Shown: positions 47,012 to 56,451 of the stretch, piece after piece
Layout of the letters: every line of letters begins with the position of its first letter
How positions within the stretch are numbered: the stretch's first letter is position 1
Assembly (NCBI GenBank): GCA_965224225.1
Contig: CBDCZF010000001.1
Coordinates: 165,204-229,203, forward strand
Direction: 5' to 3'
DNA from: CAJQQK01 sp965224225
Lineage (GTDB): Bacteria; Pseudomonadota; Alphaproteobacteria; Rhizobiales; Hyphomicrobiaceae
Length of the DNA: 64,000 nucleotides
Position numbers and translations under genes: made by a program
The notes under the pieces: model-generated
What the model was told of the DNA's origin: nothing
Database searches by the model: none
The model's input: the letters and a program-made list of their open reading frames with translations, nothing else

Positions 47012-48202
47012 ATGTCCGTGTCGAAAGAGCAGGCTCAGCCGCGCAGCAGCGTCGGCTTCTGGCGAGCCTATATGTTTTCTTGGGCCCTCCTGGCGGTCGG
47101 CGCGACCTCCTATCTTAGCGTGCTCGCGCTTGATCCCGACTACCGCGAAAAGCTGCTGGCGACGCCGCCGAAGAGCACGCCCGAATCGAATCGCGCAGAA
47201 ATCGAGCGCGCTCAGCTCACGGCCAAGGTCCGCATGCTCAACGAGACAGTCGCCTCGCTGCGTTCCGAAATGGCCCGCTACCGCGTGGAGGATGACGCAG
47301 CCAAGCCGCGCGACAACGCCGGTGCCACTGAGACAACCATCCTCAACCGGACCGCTCCAGGCGAAACGCAAACGGCGACGCCTGCAGAGCCTGCACCGGC
47401 ACCGACCTCGTCGAATCCGATCATGACCGGCTCACTGAGCGACGGGACGGTCGGCTCCGCCGAAGCGGAGCGCGAACCGGCCAACGACTACGCGCCGCGA
47501 ACGGACCGGCTCGATGCAACCGGCTTTACCACCGAGCCCCTGCAACCGGCACAAGAGGCACCATCATCGCCTGCCGCCGTTGCATCGCCAGCCCCGCCGG
47601 CGGCCGCATTTCAACCATCGGCGCCTGAACACACCGCCCAGCCGGCCACTCCTCTGCGCAAGGGGCCCAACCTCGCGATCAGTCCGCTGCGCACCGGCAA
47701 GGTGCCACCGCTGCCACGCCCGGATGCAGCGCGCCCGGGCTCGCCTCAGCCGGTCGGACCGCGCGCCGATGCCGGCCCGATAAGCGACAGCACGCCGGTC
47801 GAGACTGCGCTCAGTCCTGATGCAGCAATAGGGCAGCCGATCGTCATTACGATGCCCAAGCCCAAGACAACGGCGGCACCTACTCAGTCGCGAACCGCAC
47901 CGGCTGCAACCTTCGAACCGACGCGCATCATCACCAACTCGATCCCCTCACAGGCGGCACTCGCCTTATCGTCTGCGACGTCCGTCAACGGCCTGCGCGC
48001 CAGCTGGTTGCTGCTGACCGACAATCACAAGCAGACACTTGCCGGGTTCCAGCCCCGCTACGTCGCTGATCAACGCACCGGAAGCTACCGGCTGCTGGCG
48101 GGTCCCATAGCCAATCGCACAGAGGCCGACCGGCTATGCACCCAACTGCGCGCCCGGGCCGTAACCTGCGGTGTCACCGAATTCAACGGTTCGCCGCTTT
48201 GA
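47012..48202 (+). CDS. Membrane protein with SPOR-like C-terminal domain
   Basis: About 396 residues. A transmembrane helix lies at about residues 18-38 (MFSWALLAVGATSYLSVLAL), followed by a helical, probably coiled-coil stretch (about 58-86: RAEIERAQLTAKVRMLNETV). A long Pro/Ala/Thr-rich periplasmic linker follows. The last 70 residues (FQPRYVADQRTGSYRLLAGP then IANRTEADRLCTQLRARAVT) read like a SPOR domain ending, with two cysteines. I chose ATG at 47012; an in-frame start at 46976 adds 12 residues. It is divergent from glmU. SPOR membership is likely but not certain. Confidence 0.65.
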   Translation: MSVSKEQAQPRSSVGFWRAYMFSWALLAVGATSYLSVLALDPDYREKLLATPPKSTPESNRAEIERAQLTAKVRMLNETVASLRSEMARYRVEDDAAKPRDNAGATETTILNRTAPGETQTATPAEPAPAPTSSNPIMTGSLSDGTVGSAEAEREPANDYAPRTDRLDATGFTTEPLQPAQEAPSSPAAVASPAPPAAAFQPSAPEHTAQPATPLRKGPNLAISPLRTGKVPPLPRPDAARPGSPQPVGPRADAGPISDSTPVETALSPDAAIGQPIVITMPKPKTTAAPTQSRTAPAATFEPTRIITNSIPSQAALALSSATSVNGLRASWLLLTDNHKQTLAGFQPRYVADQRTGSYRLLAGPIANRTEADRLCTQLRARAVTCGVTEFNGSPL

Positions 48203-48232
48203 TATGACGGATTGAGCAGCAGTAGCTACCGG

Positions 48233-49417
48233 CTATCCACTCGCCTTGAGCTTCTCGCTGGCCGACTTTAGCTGGCCGCAGGCCGCAAGGATGTCACGGC
48301 CGCGCGGCGTACGCACCGGGCTTGCATATCCGGCGCGATTGACGATCTCGGCAAAGCGCTCGATACGCGACCAGCTCGAACACTCATACTTGGTGCCGGG
48401 CCAGGGATTGAACGGTATCAGATTGATCTTGGCTGGGATGCCGGCGAGGCAGCGTACCAGTTCCTTCGCATCGGCATCGCTGTCGTTGACACCCCTGAGC
48501 ATGACGTATTCGAACGTGATCCGGCGCGCGTTGGAAAGCCCCGGATAGGCCCGGCAGGCCGCCAGCAGTTCCTCGATCGGCCAGCGCCGGTTGATCGGCA
48601 CCAGTTCGTCGCGCAGGTCGTTGCGCACCGCATGCAGCGAAATCGCGAGCATGGTTCCACTGCGCTCGCCCCAGCCCGGAATCTCCGGCACGATACCGGA
48701 CGTCGACAGCGTTATTCGCCGCTTGGAAAGCGATATGCCGTCGCTGTCGCCGACCACGGCCATCGCCCGGGCGACATTGTCGACGTTGTAAAGCGGCTCG
48801 CCCATGCCCATCAGCACGACGTTGGTGATCTTGCGCTCTGTGTCGGGCAACAGCCCACCGTCGTCGGGTGGCGAGGCGCCCGGCCAGTCGCCGATACGAT
48901 CGCGCGCCAGCAACACCTGGGCAACGATCTCCTCAGCTTCGAGGTTGCGTACCAGGCGCTGCGTGCCGGTATGGCAGAACGAACAGTTGAGCGTGCAGCC
49001 GACTTGGCTCGATATGCACAGGGTGCCGCGGCCGGCTTCGGGAATATAAACGGTCTCGATTTCCGGCGCCGCCGCCTCACGGCCACGCTTGGCCAGGCGC
49101 AAGAGCCACTTGCGGGTACCGTCGACTGAGACCTGCTCGCTGACGATCTCGGGACGCTCAAGCGAATATCTTTGGCCAAGTTCGGCGCGCAGTACCTTCG
49201 ACACATTGCTCATTTCATCGAACGATGCGGCACCGCGAACGTAAATCCAGTTCCAGAGTTGGCTGGCACGCATGCGCAATTGGCGCTCTGGTACACCGAG
49301 GCTTTGCAGAGTACCGGAAAGTGCCGCGCGGTCGAAACCGGCGAGGCTCGGCCGCGCCTGACCTGCATCGGCGTTCGACGGCCCCGAGTTGGCCAAGTTA
49401 TCGATCAGCGTAACCAT
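48233..49417 (-). CDS. rlmN: 23S rRNA A2503 / tRNA A37 C2-methyltransferase RlmN
   Basis: Radical-SAM methyltransferase for 23S rRNA A2503 and tRNA. The 394-residue protein has the cluster motif CTLNCSFCHTG with the CxxxCxxC arrangement, preceded by RGTLCISSQVGC. GMGEPLYNVDNVARAM and STSGIVPEI follow, and the C-terminal catalytic cysteine is in DILAACGQLKSASE. The N-terminal accessory domain (AGFDRAALSGTLQSLGVPER, LWNWIYVRGAASFDEM) is present. Length is normal. Confidence 0.97.
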   Translation of the reverse strand: MVTLIDNLANSGPSNADAGQARPSLAGFDRAALSGTLQSLGVPERQLRMRASQLWNWIYVRGAASFDEMSNVSKVLRAELGQRYSLERPEIVSEQVSVDGTRKWLLRLAKRGREAAAPEIETVYIPEAGRGTLCISSQVGCTLNCSFCHTGTQRLVRNLEAEEIVAQVLLARDRIGDWPGASPPDDGGLLPDTERKITNVVLMGMGEPLYNVDNVARAMAVVGDSDGISLSKRRITLSTSGIVPEIPGWGERSGTMLAISLHAVRNDLRDELVPINRRWPIEELLAACRAYPGLSNARRITFEYVMLRGVNDSDADAKELVRCLAGIPAKINLIPFNPWPGTKYECSSWSRIERFAEIVNRAGYASPVRTPRGRDILAACGQLKSASEKLKASG

Positions 49418-49470
49418 CGTCCGGGTTCGATTGAATTACCTTCGCAGACCATCAGTCTGCCAGACGAATT

Positions 49471-49491
49471 GCGGGCGCCCGAGGCGCCCGC
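49471..49491 (-). terminator. Terminator-like hairpin between rlmN and ctpA
   Basis: A perfect GCGGGCGCC / GGCGCCCGC stem closes a 3 nt loop, 24 bp past the ctpA stop on the minus strand. There is no clear T run after it, so intrinsic termination is uncertain. Confidence 0.5.
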
Positions 49492-49514
49492 ATTCGAGAC
49501 AGCACACTCTGCCA

Positions 49515-50897
49515 CTATTTCGTCTTTTCGGACTTCTTGTCCTCGGCAGCTTTTTCCGCGGCAGCCTTTTCCGCATCCTCGCGGAGAACACCTTTGATAT
49601 CAGTCGGTTTGCCGAGAATATGCGCGATCGCGAATTGCAGCTGGCGATCCTTCGCTTTTTCCGTCGGAATGAACGTCGACGAGCCGGAAGCCTCTTCCTT
49701 TTCGCCGTCCTCGTTCGTCAGGTGGCCGCGCAGATTGGCCTCACCGCGCGGGCTGCGCTTCTCGCGCTTCTTGATCTCCTCGGGCGTCTCCTGCTCGACG
49801 ATGATGTCGGGATCGATGCCTTTGGCCTGGATCGAGCGGCCGGACGGCGTGTAATAGCGCGCCGTCGTTAGCCGCAAAGCACCGTGACCGCCGAGCGGGA
49901 TGATGGTCTGGACCGAGCCCTTGCCGAACGAGCGCGTGCCGATAATGGTTCCGCGATCATGATCCTGCAGCGCGCCGGCAACGATCTCGGATGCCGAGGC
50001 CGAGCCGCCGTTGATCAGGACAGCAATTCTCTTGCGACCGGTAACATCACCGCGACGAGCCTGCGAACGCTGCGTTTCCTCGAGATTGCGCCCCTTCGTC
50101 AGCACGATCGCCCCCTTATCGAGGAAGTCATCGGAGACCGCCACGGCCTGATCCAGCAGGCCGCCGGGATTGTTGCGCAAGTCCAGAACAAAGGCTTTGA
50201 GTTTGTCGCCTGCCTCTTTGTTCAACTTTTCGACCGCCTTTACCAGGTTGGTATGGGTCTTTTCGTTGAACGTCGTAATCTTGATGTAGCCGATCTCGCC
50301 ATCCGCTTCGAGACGCGATTTGACGGCGTTGATGCGGATCACTGCGCGTACGATGCGAATGTCGATCGGCTCGTCGGCACCCTTGCGCACGACAGTGAGC
50401 AGGATCGGCGAATTGACCCGGCCACGCATCTTTTCCACAGCCTGTTCGAGCGTCAGCCCGACGATGGGCTTGTTGTCGAGGTGCGTGATCAGGTCATTGG
50501 CCTGAATGCCGGCCTTGGCAGCCGGCGTATCGTCGATCGGTGCGACCACCTTGACGACGCCGTTCTCCATCGTCACCTCGATGCCGAGACCACCGAACTC
50601 GCCACGGGTTTGGACCTGCATGTCCTTGAAGTGCTTGGCATTGAGATAGGCCGAGTGGGGATCGAGGCCGGTCAGCATGCCGTTGATGGCGGTTTCGATC
50701 AGTTGGGTGTCGTCGGGCTTTTCGACATAGTCACTGCGCACGCGTTCCAGCACATCGCCGAAAAGGTCGAGCTGCTTATAGATTTCAGAGTTCGGCGTCG
50801 TCGCAGAATAGGTCGTCGTGACATTGAGCACCGTCGTCACGGCAGCCAGGCCGGACATGAACATGAAGCTCCAGAATGCCAAATCGGATTTGCGCAT
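49515..50897 (-). CDS. ctpA: Carboxy-terminal processing protease CtpA (S41)
   Basis: Periplasmic serine protease that trims substrates, including peptidoglycan hydrolases. About 460 residues. The N-terminal membrane/signal segment (LAFWSFMFMSGLAAVTTVLN) is followed by a PDZ domain (GGLGIEVTMENGVVKVVAPI). The S41 catalytic pair is seen as the serine in INGGSASASEIVAGAL and the lysine in TRSFGKGSVQT. The Lys/Glu-rich tail is long and charged. It overlaps envC by one base (TGATG), so translational coupling and joint regulation are expected, as in other alphaproteobacteria. Confidence 0.95.
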   Translation of the reverse strand: MRKSDLAFWSFMFMSGLAAVTTVLNVTTTYSATTPNSEIYKQLDLFGDVLERVRSDYVEKPDDTQLIETAINGMLTGLDPHSAYLNAKHFKDMQVQTRGEFGGLGIEVTMENGVVKVVAPIDDTPAAKAGIQANDLITHLDNKPIVGLTLEQAVEKMRGRVNSPILLTVVRKGADEPIDIRIVRAVIRINAVKSRLEADGEIGYIKITTFNEKTHTNLVKAVEKLNKEAGDKLKAFVLDLRNNPGGLLDQAVAVSDDFLDKGAIVLTKGRNLEETQRSQARRGDVTGRKRIAVLINGGSASASEIVAGALQDHDRGTIIGTRSFGKGSVQTIIPLGGHGALRLTTARYYTPSGRSIQAKGIDPDIIVEQETPEEIKKREKRSPRGEANLRGHLTNEDGEKEEASGSSTFIPTEKAKDRQLQFAIAHILGKPTDIKGVLREDAEKAAAEKAAEDKKSEKTK

Positions 50898-52408
50898 CAG
50901 CCTTGAACCTTCTCGGTTGTGCTCGCGGCCCACCATGGCCGCGGGTTGATTGGTCTGCCGTTCTTGCGGAACTCAACATAAAGGGTTGGCAATTCTTTGC
51001 CCGAGGCTCGCCCAGATCCGCTTTTCATCGCACCGACCGGCTCAGAAGCAAGCACAAATTGGCCCGAACGCACGTCGATACGCGACAAGCCGGCAAGCAA
51101 AACATGGTAGCCGCCGCCCGCCTTGATAATCAAGACCTGACCGTAACTGCGGAAATTGCCGGCATAGACGATCCAGCCATCGCATGGCGACGTCACCTGG
51201 GCGCCGTAGCGCGTTTTGATATGCAGCCCCTTCGAGCGCCCGCCGTAGCGGGTTGGCTCGCCGAAACGCATCTTGATTGCACCGGCTGCAGGCAGGGACA
51301 GACTGCCCTTGGTCTTGTGAAACGGTCTCGCCGGCTTGATACGGGCCTTGTCATCGATGAATGAACCGCCTTCCGGGGTCAGGCTGACGGTGGGCCTGGT
51401 CGATCCGGGCAGTGTTGGGCGCATGGTCTGCACTGCGCCAGGCGCCGTTCGATCCGGGCCCGCCGGCGGTCGGGGCACGTTAAGCGCCACTTTAGGGCCA
51501 GTCTCATTCGACCCGGTCTCATTTGCCCCAGCCTGGCCAAGCCCGGACACGTTTTCCGGCTGTTTCGTGCCGCGCAGTGCTTCAGCCTCGGCAATCTCTT
51601 GACCGATCTTGGTCTGTTTCTCGATCGCCTTGTCGAGTTGATCGATCAACGCCTCGAGATCGGTGACATTCTTACTGACGATTGCAACCGTATTCTCGAC
51701 CTCGGTCAGCTCCAGCTGCTGGATGTTCGTCGATTGGCGCTTGCTCTCCAGGAGATACGTCATCCGCGTCTGGTCGGCCCTGAGTTCGCGGTCCTTGGCC
51801 CTGAGCACCTCGCGCTTCTTGCGAATGTCGTTCATGGTGGCGACGAGTTGATTGAGGCGCGTCGTCAGAGCTGTCGCCTCCGTGCGCAACTGCGGGAAGG
51901 CGCGGGCAAGCAGCATCGCCGAGCGCACCATGGTCAGCGCGTCCGAGCGGCGCGTGATCATCACCGGCGGCGGGTTGCGGCCCATGCGCTGCATGGCCGA
52001 GAGCAGTCGCGAGATCGACTTGTGCTGCGCGCGAAGCGCTGTTCGCTGCCGCTTTTCCTCCTCTTCGAGGCCGGTAAGGCGCTGCTCGATCGCCGTCATC
52101 TGCGTCTCGGTGCCCTTGATGCGCGCAGCGGTATCGATGAGATCGCGGTTGAGTTCGGCGCGCTGCCGGCGCAACTGCACCATTTCCGACTGTATGGCGC
52201 CGATCCGTCCTTTGCTCTCTTTCAGGAGTTTGCGGTTGGTCTCGAGGCGCTTTTGCGCATTCTCGCGATCGCCGGGAACAGCCTGCGCCGCGACCGGCCC
52301 GGCAGCGGCCAATGCGCCACTGGCAACCAGTCCGCCGAGCACCAGGCAGCGGGCGGCAAATCGCGCGACCCGCCGGTGGTTGCTGCGGTGCAGACTGCAT
52401 GGCTTCAT
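50897..52408 (-). CDS. envC: Murein hydrolase activator EnvC-like (degenerate LytM/M23 domain)
   Basis: A secreted protein of 503 residues: signal peptide (VASGALAAAGPVAAQA), a long coiled coil (about residues 50-290, many Glu/Gln/Arg heptads), a Pro/Thr-rich linker and a C-terminal LytM fold (about 375-500). The LytM domain has FGEPTRYGGRSKGLHI and YHVLLAGLSRIDVRSG but the final HxH-type pair is replaced by LYVEFR, so metal binding is incomplete. That is what is seen in EnvC-type proteins, which activate amidases instead of cutting peptidoglycan. It overlaps ctpA by one base. Confidence 0.87.
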   Translation of the reverse strand: MKPCSLHRSNHRRVARFAARCLVLGGLVASGALAAAGPVAAQAVPGDRENAQKRLETNRKLLKESKGRIGAIQSEMVQLRRQRAELNRDLIDTAARIKGTETQMTAIEQRLTGLEEEEKRQRTALRAQHKSISRLLSAMQRMGRNPPPVMITRRSDALTMVRSAMLLARAFPQLRTEATALTTRLNQLVATMNDIRKKREVLRAKDRELRADQTRMTYLLESKRQSTNIQQLELTEVENTVAIVSKNVTDLEALIDQLDKAIEKQTKIGQEIAEAEALRGTKQPENVSGLGQAGANETGSNETGPKVALNVPRPPAGPDRTAPGAVQTMRPTLPGSTRPTVSLTPEGGSFIDDKARIKPARPFHKTKGSLSLPAAGAIKMRFGEPTRYGGRSKGLHIKTRYGAQVTSPCDGWIVYAGNFRSYGQVLIIKAGGGYHVLLAGLSRIDVRSGQFVLASEPVGAMKSGSGRASGKELPTLYVEFRKNGRPINPRPWWAASTTEKVQG

Positions 52409-52728
52409 CTAATCACCTGGTGACAAGCTCGCGCCTGCTCGTTTGGTAAACGATTGGAAAGGATTGCCACAACCCATTCTGTCCGATCTCCGGCGCCTTT
52501 CCCCAGCACCCCTGGCCTGGCGACACACACGATGGCAACAAGAGGCAATTGGCATGCCAGCGCCGAACTAACCGCACCCACCAAGCACCAAATTGCGGCC
52601 AAGATGGAGCAGGAGGCGCCACCAGACGTGGCTCGGCGGCATTTCGCCGGCCGGACTTGCCATGCGCACGTGATATCCCCAATTGTCCTAAGCTCCGGAA
52701 CCCGATCGATCCTCGAGGGCTGCAACTG
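52409..52728. other. Intergenic region upstream of envC and the twin-helix gene
   Basis: This 320 bp stretch lies between divergent starts and should hold both promoters. Long open frames cross it on both strands (52405-52938 minus, 52549-52926 plus) but show no family resemblance before the small gene at 52729. I see no other structure. Confidence 0.5.
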
Positions 52729-52926
52729 ATGTCGACCATATTCGAAAATGGTGCGTTGTTCGTCGCGTTCCTGGTGTTTTTGGTGCTTGTTGCAGGCCTG
52801 CTGAATATGGTTCGCAGCGATGCCGCCAACATGAGCCAGAAACTGATGCGCTGGCGGGTGGGCCTGCAGTTCGTGGCGATCGTCCTGGTCATGGCCTCGG
52901 TGCTGATCGCCCGCTGGGTCTCCTAG
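52729..52926 (+). CDS. Twin-transmembrane-helix small protein (HIG1 domain)
   Basis: A 65-residue membrane protein with two helices (about 10-30 and 43-63) separated by RSDAANMSQKLMRWRVGLQ. This matches the HIG1-type hypoxia-induced domain of small proteins linked to respiratory supercomplexes. The RWRVGLQ hinge is a family hallmark. The ATG at 52729 is used. In alphaproteobacteria it is regularly found just upstream of the cobalamin adenosyltransferase gene, as here (42 bp). Confidence 0.85.
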   Translation: MSTIFENGALFVAFLVFLVLVAGLLNMVRSDAANMSQKLMRWRVGLQFVAIVLVMASVLIARWVS

Positions 52927-52967
52927 AACATTGATCACCGGCCGCCGGTCGGCCAGGCGGAGGGGCC

Positions 52968-53552
52968 ATGGTCATCCTCAACAAGATTTACACGCGCACC
53001 GGCGATGACGGCACAACGGCGCTCGGCACCGGCGAGCGCGTCGCCAAGAACGGGATCCGCGTCGCAGCCTACGGCACGGTTGATGAGACCAACGCTGCCA
53101 TCGGCATGGCCCGACTATCGACGGCGGATGCAGCGCCCGACATCGATGCCATGCTGGTCCGAATACAGAACGATCTCTTTGACCTCGGTGCCGATCTTTG
53201 TGTACCGGAGCGCGAGGGCGAAAAGCCCGATTACGAACCATTGAGGATCACCGCCGCCCAGGTCGATCGCCTCGAGCAGGACATTGATGTCCTGAACGGC
53301 GACCTTGAGCCTTTGCGTTCCTTCATCCTGCCCGGCGGCACGCCGGCAGCAACCGCGCTTCATGTCGCCCGCACCGTCTGCCGACGCGCCGAACGCCTGA
53401 TCGTCGAACTCGCCTCCCTTGACGATGAACCTGTCAACGATGCCGCGATCCGCTACATGAACCGGTTGTCCGATTTCCTGTTCGTCGCTGCCCGCCACGC
53501 CAACGACAAGGGCTGCGGCGATGTCCTCTGGGTGCCCGGCCAGAACCGTTGA
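52968..53552 (+). CDS. PduO-type corrinoid adenosyltransferase
   Basis: Transfers adenosyl from ATP to cob(I)alamin to make coenzyme B12. The 194-residue protein has the ATP-binding N-terminal signature IYTRTGDDGTTALGTGERV, LRSFILPGGTPAATALHVAR (substrate-binding), CRRAER and YMNRLSDFLFVAAR. All the blocks of the PduO/MMAB class are intact. GAGGGG lies just before the ATG. The cofactor would serve, for example, methylmalonyl-CoA mutase or related enzymes; none are in the window. Confidence 0.95.
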   Translation: MVILNKIYTRTGDDGTTALGTGERVAKNGIRVAAYGTVDETNAAIGMARLSTADAAPDIDAMLVRIQNDLFDLGADLCVPEREGEKPDYEPLRITAAQVDRLEQDIDVLNGDLEPLRSFILPGGTPAATALHVARTVCRRAERLIVELASLDDEPVNDAAIRYMNRLSDFLFVAARHANDKGCGDVLWVPGQNR

Positions 53553-53696
53553 TATGGACCACCAGCCGTTCACCTTGTTTAGGGCTTGATATTGGGTCAC
53601 TAATAACGGCACGCTGGCTGTATCGCAGCCGGCCCGCATTTCTGCTGCATGCCGAATCCCTCGCAATATCTGCGCGGCGCCAACCGAGTTTCATCG

Positions 53697-54401
53697 ATGT
53701 TCCTGCCGATCTACGACAACAACAAGCTGCGCCAGATCCCGTTCCAGTACGTCACGGTCTCCCTGATCGCGGTTAACGTCGCCTTGTTCCTGGTCAAGTC
53801 CAGCGGCATGGACCTGCGCGCGATCGCGAGCTTCGCGGTGGTGCCGACCGACCTCATCCAGGTCAAATATGTCGGCGGGCCGGCGATGGGGCCGATGGAC
53901 CGTTTTGCCATTCCCGAATGGGCGACGCTCGTCTCCTACATGTTCTTCCACTTCGACATCTTCCACCTGCTCGGCAACATGCTCTTCCTGTGGGTCTTCG
54001 GCGACAACGTCGAGGATGCACTTGGCCACTTCAAGTTTTTGATCTTCTACCTGTTATGCGGTATCGCCGGCGCACTTGCCCACACCACGGTGTCATCCGA
54101 ATCGAGCACTCCCCTGATCGGTGCGAGCGCCGGCGTCGCCGGCGTCATCGCCGCCTACCTGATGCTGCATCCGCGCGTCCACGTCTGGGTCCTGGTCCTC
54201 AGGGTGCTACCAGTCAAGATCACGGCGGCCTTTGCACTCGGCTTCTGGGTGCTGATGCAGATCGTCGCGGTGATTCTGCCGCAAGTCGGGCCAGTCGCCT
54301 GGTGGGCCCATATCGGCGGCCTGGTGGCAGGTGCCGTGCTGGTGATTGTCATGCGCCGGCCCGGTGTGCCGCTGTTCGATCGCGATCTGGAGCGCGCCTG
54401 A
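53697..54401 (+). CDS. Rhomboid-family intramembrane serine protease
   Basis: A membrane protein of about 234 residues with six transmembrane helices. The catalytic serine is in LIGASAGVAGVIAAYL (GxSx motif), the histidine partner in WWAHIGGLVAGAVL, and the conserved FFHFDIFHLLGNMLFLWVFG segment precedes them. I chose ATG at 53697 (FLPIYDNNKLRQIPFQYVTV), which is the typical rhizobial start; 53649 is an alternative. Substrates are unknown. It is in the same direction as the adenosyltransferase gene and etfB, with wide spacing. Confidence 0.9.
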   Translation: MFLPIYDNNKLRQIPFQYVTVSLIAVNVALFLVKSSGMDLRAIASFAVVPTDLIQVKYVGGPAMGPMDRFAIPEWATLVSYMFFHFDIFHLLGNMLFLWVFGDNVEDALGHFKFLIFYLLCGIAGALAHTTVSSESSTPLIGASAGVAGVIAAYLMLHPRVHVWVLVLRVLPVKITAAFALGFWVLMQIVAVILPQVGPVAWWAHIGGLVAGAVLVIVMRRPGVPLFDRDLERA

Positions 54402-54681
54402 CGATTGCAGCCTGCTGCGATCGCACACAAAGCGGCCATCGGCGACGATTTTGAGATATCGGGTGTCGGATGGATTGCACTGCACAAAGGCGTTTGACAC
54501 GGCTCGTTAGGCTCAATAACGTGCCGCTTCGCACTTGCACAATCGCCGCCTGCCCGATACCTCCGGGGCGCGTCACGCGGACCTTCCGTCCCAAGCATCC
54601 CCGTTGTACTGCGCAACGCGCATTGAACGGCTGCAGGCCTCTGGAAAAAATCTCGCATCGAGCGTTGGGAGCACCGTACAT

Positions 54682-55437
54682 ATGAAAATCCTCGTGCCGG
54701 TCAAGCGCGTGGTCGATTACAACGTCAAGATCCGCGTCAAGCCCGATGGATCCGGCGTCGAATTGGCAAACGTCAAAATGTCGATGAACCCGTTCGACGA
54801 AATTGCTGTCGAAGAAGCACTGCGCCTCAGGGAAGCCGGCACCGCCAGCGAGGTGATCGCCGTTTCGATCGGGCCTGCCAAGGCGCAGGAAACGATCCGC
54901 ACCGCCCTGGCCATGGGCGCCGACCGCGGCATCCTGATCCAGACCGACGACAATGCACTAGTCGAGCCGCTCGCCGTCGCCAAGCTCCTGAAGGGCGTCA
55001 TCGAGGCGGAAGAGCCGCAGCTGGCGATCCTCGGCAAGCAGGCTATCGATGATGATTGCAACCAGACCGGACAAATGCTGGCCGCAATTCTCGGCTGGTC
55101 GCAGGCAACGTTTGCCTCGAAGCTGGTCATCGGCGATGGCACAGCGGAAGTGACCCGTGAAGTCGACGGCGGGCTCGAGACGATCAAGGTCACGCTGCCG
55201 GCAATCGTGACGACCGACCTGCGCCTCAACGAGCCGCGCTATGCCTCGCTGCCCAACATCATGAAGGCCAAGAAAAAGCCGCTCGACGTCAAGACGCCGG
55301 CTGATTACGGCGTCGACATCGCGCCCCGCCTCGAGGTCGTCTCGACAACGGAGCCGCCGACCCGCAGCGCCGGCGTCCGTGTCGAAAGCGTTGGCGAACT
55401 GGTCCGGAAACTCAAAGACGAAGCGGGGGTCATCTGA
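54682..55437 (+). CDS. etfB: Electron transfer flavoprotein beta subunit
   Basis: EtfB carries electrons with EtfA from acyl-CoA dehydrogenases to ETF-ubiquinone oxidoreductase. The 251-residue protein starts MKILVPVKRVVDYNVKIRVK and contains NPFDEIAVEEALRLRE, the AMP-binding region LGKQAIDDDCNQTGQMLAA and the family signature VTREVDGGLETIKVTLPAIV followed by TDLRLNEPRY. The ATG at 54682 was picked because homology begins there. Its stop shares a base with the etfA start (TGATG), so the two are translationally coupled. Confidence 0.97.
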   Translation: MKILVPVKRVVDYNVKIRVKPDGSGVELANVKMSMNPFDEIAVEEALRLREAGTASEVIAVSIGPAKAQETIRTALAMGADRGILIQTDDNALVEPLAVAKLLKGVIEAEEPQLAILGKQAIDDDCNQTGQMLAAILGWSQATFASKLVIGDGTAEVTREVDGGLETIKVTLPAIVTTDLRLNEPRYASLPNIMKAKKKPLDVKTPADYGVDIAPRLEVVSTTEPPTRSAGVRVESVGELVRKLKDEAGVI

Positions 55438-56382
55438 TGTCGGCACTGCTGATTGGTGAACACACGAACGACGCGCTGAACCCGGCAACGGCCAAGGCGC
55501 TGACGGCTGCGATTGCACTTGGCGGCGATGTCGACATCCTGATTGCGGGCAACGGTTGCCAGGCGGCGGCCGATGAGGCAGCAAAGCTCTCCGGCGTCCG
55601 CAAAGTCATCGTCGTCGAGGGTCCGCATCTCGAACACCAGGTCGCCGAAGAGGTCGCAGGCCTCATCGTGCCGATGATGGCAAACTATGACGCCCTGGTT
55701 GCACCGGCGACAGCCCGCGGCAAGAACGTGATGCCGCGCATTGCAGCCATGCTAGACGTCATGCAGATTTCCGACATCACGGCGGTCAAATCCGAAGACA
55801 CATTCGAACGCCCGATTTATGCGGGCAACGCCATCCAAACCGTCAAGTCGCAGGACGCCAAGAAGATCATCACGGTGCGCACAGCCGCTTTCGCTTCGGC
55901 CGAAGAAGGCGGATCGGCTCAAATCGAAACCGCCGAGGCACCGACACCCGTCGCCATCACGACCTTCGAACGCGCTGAAATCGCAAGCTCGGGACCGGCC
56001 GGAACTGGCCTCCGCCAAGATCGTCATTTCCGGTGGCCGCGGCATGCAGTCCGGCGAAAACTTCGAAAAGTACCTGGAACCCGTTGCTGACCGGCTCGGT
56101 GCTGCAATCGGGGCAAGCCGCGCCGCCGTCGATGCTGGCTACGTGCCGAACGACTATCAGGTCGGCCAGACCGGCAAGGTCGTTGCCCCCGAACTCTACA
56201 TTGCTGTTGGCATTTCGGGCGCGATCCAGCATCTTGCCGGCATGAAGGATTCCAAGGTGATCGTCGCCATCAACAAGGATGGCGAGGCGCCGATCTTCCA
56301 GGTAGCCGATTACGGCCTGGTCGGTGACCTGTTCGAGGTTCTACCTGAACTCGAGGCCGAACTTGCCAAGGCAGCTGGCTGA
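55437..56382 (+). pseudogene. etfA: Electron transfer flavoprotein alpha subunit, interrupted by a +1 frameshift (likely sequence error)
   Basis: The first part (from 55437) reads SALLIGEHTNDALNPATAKA through to about residue 184 (EIASS). The FAD-domain part continues in the next frame from about 55992 as DRPELASAKIVISGGRGMQS, then NDYQVGQTGKVVAPELYIAV and FQVADYGLVGDLFEVLPELE. Removing one G from the GGG at about 55990-55993 restores one frame of about 314 codons, the normal EtfA length. Both halves are otherwise well conserved, which argues against a true pseudogene. It follows etfB with a 1 bp overlap. Confidence 0.88.
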
Positions 56383-56451
56383 CCGGCCAGCGCATCTTTC
56401 GATCCGAATGGTGGATGAACCGTGGATACCAGTCAGAACCAAGAAGGTCTT

